Below are positions 1 through 9,000 of a stretch of DNA of 22,667 bases, in pieces; position 1 is the first letter of the stretch, and each line of letters opens with the position of its first letter. The position numbers and the translations under genes were made by a program. The notes below the pieces were generated by a model that was not told where the DNA came from, ran no database searches, and worked only from the letters and a program-made list of their open reading frames with translations. This stretch comes from a virus: positions 1-22,667 of the IMG/VR virus record IMGVR_UViG_3300043436_000235. One strand, 5' to 3'.

Positions 1-3000
1 TCCACCTTCTAGTAGAATTACTGGAACTACTGTAACGTTGCTGACTGTTTCTAATACACGCATAGATGCTATTGTTGCAGAAGAATTTGAATCAATCTGA
101 GAAATAGTATCTCCTATGTTTGCACTGATATTTGCAGTTAAGAATATCTTATAGCTGATATCATCAGTGACAGTATAGGCTGTGTTAACGGACAACGTAA
201 CATTTTCAGTTACTGTGTCTGGCACTACTTGTTGTAATCCGGCGTCAACCACTCTTGAATCCACTGATTGTATAGTTGACGGTGCTGTACCATCAACAGC
301 ACGTCTGATTTGAGTCAGTATATTGACGTTTGCCAATTGTTTAACATTAGCTGAGATGTTGGCAAAGTTTTGAGTATATACGTTACCTAGTGTTAGGTAG
401 GTATTGCTGCTGTAAGTAATCAGTTCACCGACTGATACCAGCAAATTGCTAGACCATGGTGTTGGAGTTTCCAACGCATAATTTCTATAGTATGTGATTT
501 TTTCACCATTGATAAAAATCACGCCCGGACTTGCAATTTCTCTGTTTGGATTAGTTAATACGCTAGCATCATCGACATAAATGTTAGTGTCGCTCAGAGC
601 CAAGTTTCCGGATAACACGGTTGTGTTGGCCGCTGCAATTCGATAGTAACTTAATGCATCGCCTGTGTTGCCAAAAATCTTAAATGCTAAATTGCTAGTA
701 TCAAATACCGATAAACTTAAAGAATTTAACATTCTGCCAGGAATCAGTTCTTGTGGTGCGTGACTCTCAAATGTGTCAACATACTCACCGCCGTCGATAT
801 AGATAGTACTAGGACGAACTCCCAAGTCATCTGTGTACAGACTTTGTATAATACTGTCTAATTCTGTTCCAACATAACTGCTAACGTTTGCATCAGTAAT
901 AGAAGTATTGCCATCAACTATAACTCCGGGATAGTCAATGCCATCTTGAGTCAATGACAGGTCAATATTACCGTTAAAGGCAGTGATCCTATCGTTGGCG
1001 CTATCAAATATGTTGGCATTAATACCAGAAACATTGCTTGTTGGGAATGTAACATTGGCATCGATGACATAAGTATTTGCTAACTTAAATAAGCTACCAG
1101 ACAGCAGTATGATTGTATTGGCTGCAATAGTTTCTCCGACATTGGATGTAGTTAAATCAGTCCAGTTAACAAATACATTTGATGTAGTATAAGATACTCT
1201 GTCAAATTTCATATTTGTTTTAATGCTTCTAACTACGTTATGCCCGGTGTCTGCACCATCGTTAATGTTACGCAGAACTGCGCGACCTGTTGCACCAGTG
1301 CCGGTGCCATTGATAATAATATCTGGGAAAGTTGTATATCCAGATCCGCTTTCAATGATATAGATGTTGGCAATGCCGCCGCTGCTGTTGATAGTAGCGT
1401 ATGCTGTGGCTCCAGTTCCCCCGCCACCACTGATGGTAATTTGTGGTGCAAACAAATAATCTTGTCCAGCATTTTCTACAACTACATCAACCACTTGGTA
1501 CTTATAGTTGCTGTTCCACTGAGAGTAAACACCTTGTGTCCATAAAGTAGAATCGTATGTCTGCTCGCCGCTGGGGCTACGGTAAACCTGTAAGTTTGCG
1601 TCCCAGTAGGGAGGCAAATCAAAGTCTGTTATATCTGCGCCGTAATTATCATTTCGTTCGTAGTTGACAACAAACTCTCTAAGTACAGTTCTGTAAGGTT
1701 TAACCTCGTTAATATATTCGCGATAATAATCTTGATTATCGGCAATGTAAGCAGGGAATTGTTCCAGTTTTCTAATATATTGTGTAGCTGTTAGGAAACT
1801 GGTTTTAAATACCCAATCAAGATTCTTTTGCTCTGTCAATGCGTACTTGATGATTGCAAAGAATATTTGATTATATTCGTATTCTAAGTCGTCAATGAAA
1901 ATTTCGTTTTGCATTGACAACATAATTTGTCGCATTTCCTTAGCAGGAATTGTGTCTGTGGAAATCTGAATAGTTCCGTTTTCGATTCCCACTACAGTTA
2001 AACTTAGATCGGATTCAACGTAATAGATAATAAACTGATTATCAGCATCGTGAACAACTTTAACATATTGGTCAGCAACTAGAGTTAATTTACCTAGCTC
2101 AATGTTATTGGCAACAGTAACGTCCGGTGCTCTGGTGTAATCGTAGCCAGCTTCGTACCAACTTGAATTGGTCCAATACAATGTAGTCTTGTAACTTTGT
2201 ACTCTAGACAATATCCATTCAGTACCTGACCAAGAATAAATTGACCATTTGGTATCTTGTGACGAGTCATCAATTACTAAAACTTTATATCCAGATGCAA
2301 AAGAATCTGTGTTTAGGTAACTTAGTTCTTCTTCAGTGTTAACAACCTGATCATATTCTTGAGTATTTTCGTTGGGTATTGGCTCGCTGCTGTTTAATAA
2401 ATTTAAAACGCGACGCACAGTAACAGGATAATCTTGCAAATAGGTGTTAACAATGCTAAGGTAGTTGTCCCACGCTAACTGTCTGTCAATGAACATTGTT
2501 TGACGGGGACGAACACCAATTCCGTACCGCTGTGCAGGAGTAAGCACTGGATCCGGAACTACATTTCCCAGCTGATCTTGTCCAGCCAAACTGTCAATCA
2601 TTTTACTTTCGATAAACGGAGGAATTCTACTTGCTGGATTTTTTTCTTGTACCAGTGCATATTCGCTGTGTATTAATCCGGCATTTGCAGCCTTGCTACC
2701 AATATGTAAAATAGTATTTTGCCCTGTCAGCTGATTGTTGATATTGTAAATTGCAATAGTGTCGTTGCGAGGAACCACTGCGTATGTAACCCCTTGACTG
2801 CCGGGATTGTCGATTGCCGCAGTGATACTGTAGACGCTGTTATTCTTTCCAGGGGCAATAGTATCTTTGTTTACTACCCAGAAATAATATTTTATTTTTA
2901 CAGCACCCGATTGATCAACATACCCATATGTACTATAAGCAGAATTGTTAGCAAATACCGGAGTTCCGGTGCCAGTGTAGGCACTGGGTAGGCTCATACT

Positions 3001-6000
3001 TTCGACCCACTCGTATACTTGAATTTGGCTTCCCGGAAATTGTTCTCCCCAGTGTGTTATTCTGTATATTAAAGAATCTTGTTCGTAATCAATATATCTG
3101 ACAGAATTCAAATCCCACCAAATTGTGCCAACCTGTTCAGGTCCCCAATGATAGTCAACAGAGACTGTACCGGAGCCGGCATTATAGTATGCTGGATCAT
3201 TGTTACGCTGATAATCAATATCTTGCAATACTGAATTTAGTACTTTTCCTTTAGCAGGGTCTATGTAGTCAACTGTTGATAAAATATTGTCGTTTGTTTT
3301 ATTATAAACAAATATTCTATTGATACTGTTAATATCCACACGAGGCTCTTGTTGTCTAGTCAAACTCCAGGCCTGACTGTTTATATCGTTAACAAATACG
3401 TGTGCAGATCCAATAGCAGATGTTTTAATTTCATTATTAGCCCATCGTTCGTCTGTCCCAGGGGCACCTGCTATAACTAAACTATCAGTTAGATCAATGC
3501 TGTATCCAAATTCGTCGCCTGATTGTACCTGTACTGCAATTTCCTGTACATAGCTGTATACGTTTGAGTTATTGGTCAAATCTGTTATCAATTCAAATAC
3601 GTAAACTGCTCCGCTGTTTGTTATGTAGTCAACAAATTGAGTAGTGTTTGTATCAATGATTGTAGTTGTTTCGTCAAATGTTGTTGTTTCATCTGCCGGG
3701 CTACCTTTGCTGCCAACTGCAAGAGTTTGCGCATCACCGGTTACACGTACACTAGTACCAAACGATCCAGTTGCACCCTGTGGATTTACCAAATGTTCTT
3801 TGTACACATACGAACTGCCATTGTGTACCCAACGCTCGATTACGCCATTTGAATAAGTCAATAATTTGCTGCCAGGGACACCAACAAATAGGTTTGTTCC
3901 TGTTGCATCTGTGTCTAAGCTATAACCAAATTGTGCCCCAACATTTGAGCTGGTTGCTGTTGTAATTGTTTGCGCTAAACTAAATGTGTTTGCTGATCTA
4001 TTATAGATGTAAACATTTCCATTTTCGTTTACTGTATTGTCTGCGTCTGACGCAGATACTATTAATACTGATCCTGTGCTGTTGGTTTTTATTGCTTGAC
4101 CAAATAAGCTACCAACTGTACCGGATTGCTTCTTAACCCAACTATAGCTTGGTAACACAACGTTGGCTGTATAGTAGGCCTCAAACATATCGTTGTCGGC
4201 ACCGCCAACATACAACCAGTGCCGGTCTGCACTTAGGCTAACACTTGATACTGCGGTAATATTAGCAGATGCAATAGTTTGCACCCAGGCCGGAGTTATA
4301 CTGTTGGTATGGCGATATACCTGTACAGTATCAGCAGACCCAACAATTAATAAATTACCTTGCGCATCCAACACCTGACCAAATTGTGCGTTGGTATTGG
4401 CCACAGTTACGTTCGCTGAATAATCGTCCAGAGAATAAACTTTAACCTGCGATTGTCCCGGATTTCCAACATAGAAATATGATTCGCCAATACGTACAGC
4501 AGATCCAAATCGACTATTAGTCGTAACGGTGTTTGCAGTTAGTTGAGTATCTGAATCGTTATTCCACGGGAATGTAAATGAATATACTCCCCAACCTTCG
4601 CTGGTAGCACGGTTAACCCATAGGCGATCATTATTTTCCCAGTGTCCTGCTGGTCGTACGCTGTTAACATCGGTTATTGAATTAACAATCGCAGAAGTTA
4701 ACTTGTATATTATACCACTGCTTTCTGTTCTACTGCTAGTGGCGATCAGATCCAATGGATTCTGTAGTATGATTGTTACACTGGTTGCAGTAGGAACACT
4801 AACCACTCGGTATAAGCCGTCATATTTTTCGTCAAAGTCTGCAAGTATAAAATAATCATTGCGCACAAATGTATGCTGAATATCAAATGTCAGTTTAGCA
4901 AAAGAATCTAGTGCATATACCAGTGTTGTTGCTTCTAAATTAGTAATGGATATTCTAAATACATTCCATTGGTCATTGTAATCTTTTGCTACCCATACTT
5001 TCTTACCGTCCCCGGGACTGGGTATTGATGTAACATTCTTGATGTCAAAATACGTATAGTCAATATCTTGTACGTTTACAAAGCCCGCGGTCGGCAAATC
5101 AGTTGTATAATTTGTTTGTGTTCTATTATCATACAAGCTAGTAGAAACATTTAAAATATTTCCAGCCGAGTATACGTTTGAAGTAATATTGCCTGTATAG
5201 GAATATGTATTCACCGCTAAGTTAGCAATAATATTGCCAGTGCTAAATGTATTGGCAGTTAATGTAAACGCAACAGGATCGTTTAAGAATTCACTTTGAT
5301 CTAAAACAAACTCTGTGTACTGATTGCCATTTAGGTCACCGTATGTGCCAACGTGAAACGCCCATTCTTCGTATGTCTTAATGTTACCGGACACGTTATT
5401 AAATGTGGCTCGTGTTAGTGCTTCTACAGCATTTGCTGTGCCTTTTTGTTTGATATACCCTTGATAAAACTTGGTCTGAGTAGGAATAGACATTCCCAAG
5501 TCCGTTAGGTAAGGTCTTTCTCTAAATCCAATTAGACCAGAACTGAATGCTTGTAAAGTTTCATCTTGGGGCGGCAAATCTACATCGTAAATTCTTTCAA
5601 ACGTTTGTGCCTGTGTACCAAGACTTGGTAATAGACCAGATCGTTCGTCAATACTAGACGCCACAGTCCAAAGAGAAAAGTTAAATGTTTGGCTAGCCGG
5701 AACATTATTAGCCGTTGCTGTATAGTATATTCCGTTATACTCTATTAGATCACCGCGTCTATAATCTTGTCCAGTTTTCCAGGCACTGATATCTAAGTTA
5801 CTGTAAATATATCCGGCTGCACTTAATGCACCAGTCCACGCACCAGTTTTAAATCCAGTTACTTTTAATCTAAACTGACGTGTTCCTTGAGAAGGAACGT
5901 ATATAACATCGCCGAAGTCACTGGCATTATCAAATATCAATACACTTTCGCTTTGTATCAAATTGAATCTAGCAAATCCGATGCTGGCGCCATTGAGAGC

Positions 6001-9000
6001 AGTAATTTGAAAGAAATTCTGTTCTGGTGATTCTGTTCGTAAAATATTAAATTGATTGCTTTTAATTGGAACAAAATTTTGATCCAGAATCATACCTTTG
6101 TTAGGTAGGTTAGAAATTTCGTCTACCATTGATCCGTTGGATGAGAAGCTCAGTTTAGCAGCCATTGGATTCAATACCAATAATGTGCCAGAATCCCAGC
6201 CTTGCTGTGCCCAATATAAAAATTCACGAACGCTCAGAGTCCAATTTCTTGGTAATCCCAAATCTGGATCTACCGTAGTAAATAAGAACCCGCTGGCTGT
6301 TAGCTGTCTTTCGTAACTGATCAAAAAGTCTGCCAATTGTTGTGGCGTTGCAAACGTTGCCCCATAAGGAATTGAAGTTACTGTTGTGCTGCTAGATTGA
6401 TAAATCTTAACTGATAAATTGTTAACTGTAACTACCGCAGGGGCACTAGTATTAACTACGCTGGGTAATATATCAAAAAATGGTTGGTTGATGTTGTACC
6501 CAGACACGCTGTATCCAGCCTGTGTTTTTTCAACAATAACTGCGCTATAGGTAACGGTAGTAACTGGAACAGATTTCCCGAGATAAACATCATAATTGTT
6601 ATCTGGTAGCACTACGCTTGAATTGGTACTACCCGGACTTGTTTGCTCTGCAGAAACTGTAAGTATGTTTTTGTCTGTGAATCCTGCGGTTTTATATGCC
6701 AAGTTAACATTTAAGTTTTGTAGATAAGAATTGATTTTAACCACAGGATCAATTCCTAGATTTTTTAAATAATCTCCAATCCAGTTAACATATCCGCTGG
6801 TACGCAACACAGTACCCGGTACAGTGGTAGTATCACCGTTTACTCTAAGAGCTGACGGAGTTACTTTTTTATTGTCTATATTAGAAAATTGCCCTGTTAT
6901 TGCATTTTCAAAGAAACGACTTGTATCTATTTGTGTAGCAAAATACTCTGCAGGTCTAGCCAATGATAATGCTAATTGTAAAGCATAAGGAAAATCGCTG
7001 CTGCGTCTCCACGCTACTTCGCTAGGAGATTGTTCACCCACACTAAAGTTGCTTGACGCACTTGTTATGTTATATTGCTTAACTAAATTTGCATCAGTTG
7101 GCGATAATAAATTACCAGCTGCATCAGTTGGTATAAAATCTTTAAGATTGGGTCTAACAAATCTAGCATCAGTATACGACTGCCCATTGTTCCACACATA
7201 GCCAGCAGCTAAATCGTCCCATAGTGTAGTGTTTCCATTTGTATATGGACCGGGGCCGTAACGATCTTCCCACCAACTTGGCTCAATGTCAAATCCTAAC
7301 ATTTTCCAAGGAGTTGTATTTGGTGTATCTGTGTCAAACCAATATTGATAAATTGCTCTCCAGGATCCTTGTAAGAATGATCCGTCAACTATATCAACAA
7401 ATTTATTGTAGTTCCAGGTCCAGGAATCATTGGCATCATACCATTCATTGTTGGTGTAATCAATATTGTTTACGCCAACCCAGTTTAAAAAGTTTTGGCT
7501 TAACAATTGATTCCATTCGTTCAATGAGTAGTCAGTTGTTCTAAATCTACCTGGTATAACATCTTCTGGATCTATTATATTGTTTTCGTAGTTGGACTTA
7601 ATATTATTATAAATTCTACGTTCAATTTCTAATAGATAGTCGTCGCGGAAATCACCAAACGCAGGTGTCAATGATCCATCGTGACCACGTATTACATCTA
7701 TGGGAGTTCTATAACTATCATCTGTGTAAATCTCAGGAGAGAACTTTGAGTATAACCCCAACTTGGTTGGAGTCTCAGGTATATAATTACCGTCAGTGTT
7801 GGCGTAGTCTCGTATGACTAAGGTGTCCCCAAAAGTCAATTGTTTTAATATAGTAACTGCCGGCACAGTTGAACTAAAGGTATAATCAACACCTTTGGTC
7901 AATTGCGAACCGTTATGGTATACTAATACTGCACGATTTCCCAGTGCTGTGTCGTCAAATATTGACGAAATTTCGTACTGAGTCTGTCTAGCATTTAAAA
8001 TGCTGTAGGATATCGAAGTGTACTCTGATCCGTAAGGGACCATATCGCTGTAATACCAAGGAAAGCTGCTGTTTTTTACCGAGTTGATACTAGATAGAAT
8101 TAAATCAACCCCTGTTACAGGATCATTATAATCTAATGTAGTCAGTGTTACGCAGGCCTGTAAAAACTTATTTTTAAAGCGTTGATATTCTTTACGTGCC
8201 AAAGATATACCGTCAACAAAATTTAATTGTTGATCATTTAAAAAAGTCATTGCATACAGCAGAGGTCCGCTATGTTGCAATAGTGTACCACCTTGTGCTT
8301 TTACATATTGGTCCTGAATTGGTATATCGTTGTTAGATGTATTTTCAATTAATTTATTGTAATGAGTACGTATTTGTCCGAGTGTAATAGTGTCAAAAGT
8401 TTCATTAAGTGGATTATAATCTAAGTTTTCAGGAACAACATAGTATCCTGTTTTGCTAATGGTGTTGCTGTATACCGCCACATCTATCTTGGCACCAATA
8501 TTAGGTAACGTGGTTAGTAATACAACATCATAAATTCCCACTTTAGTAACAGTATAATCAGTGTCGGGGTCAAGTAATGCATTATCTAAGAAGACTTTGA
8601 TGTAGGGAACGGTTGCTTGATCCACAGGCAATATATCTATTTGCACAAACGCATATTGTTGACCGGAGACTGTTACCACTAGCCCGTCATAAAACTTTGA
8701 GAACATTTGGTACTGATCGCTTATTTCTACGCTGTTGACCCAATTGTTAAGTTTTACAGAGGTAGTTAATCCTGAGTTTTTAACTATATAACCAGTACTG
8801 CATTTAACTGGTGCAGAAGCTCCTGTGTAAGTAAAAGACTCTACATCGTAATAGTTCTTAAAGACTATATCGCCAATGTTATTAAAGTTCTGATACTTTA
8901 ACGGAAACCCCAGTAGTAGGTCATTATTGCCTGTGCCTACATCGTAACCAAAGAACTTTGTGCCTGTAAAAGTTGAAGCAGGATAAACGGTAGTATCTGA

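Noticed and set aside
1240-1545. Plus-strand frame of 101 aa and minus-strand frame of 79 aa at the same place
   Set aside because: Both are out of frame with the clear giant minus-strand coding frame and arise from its Gly-rich repeat.
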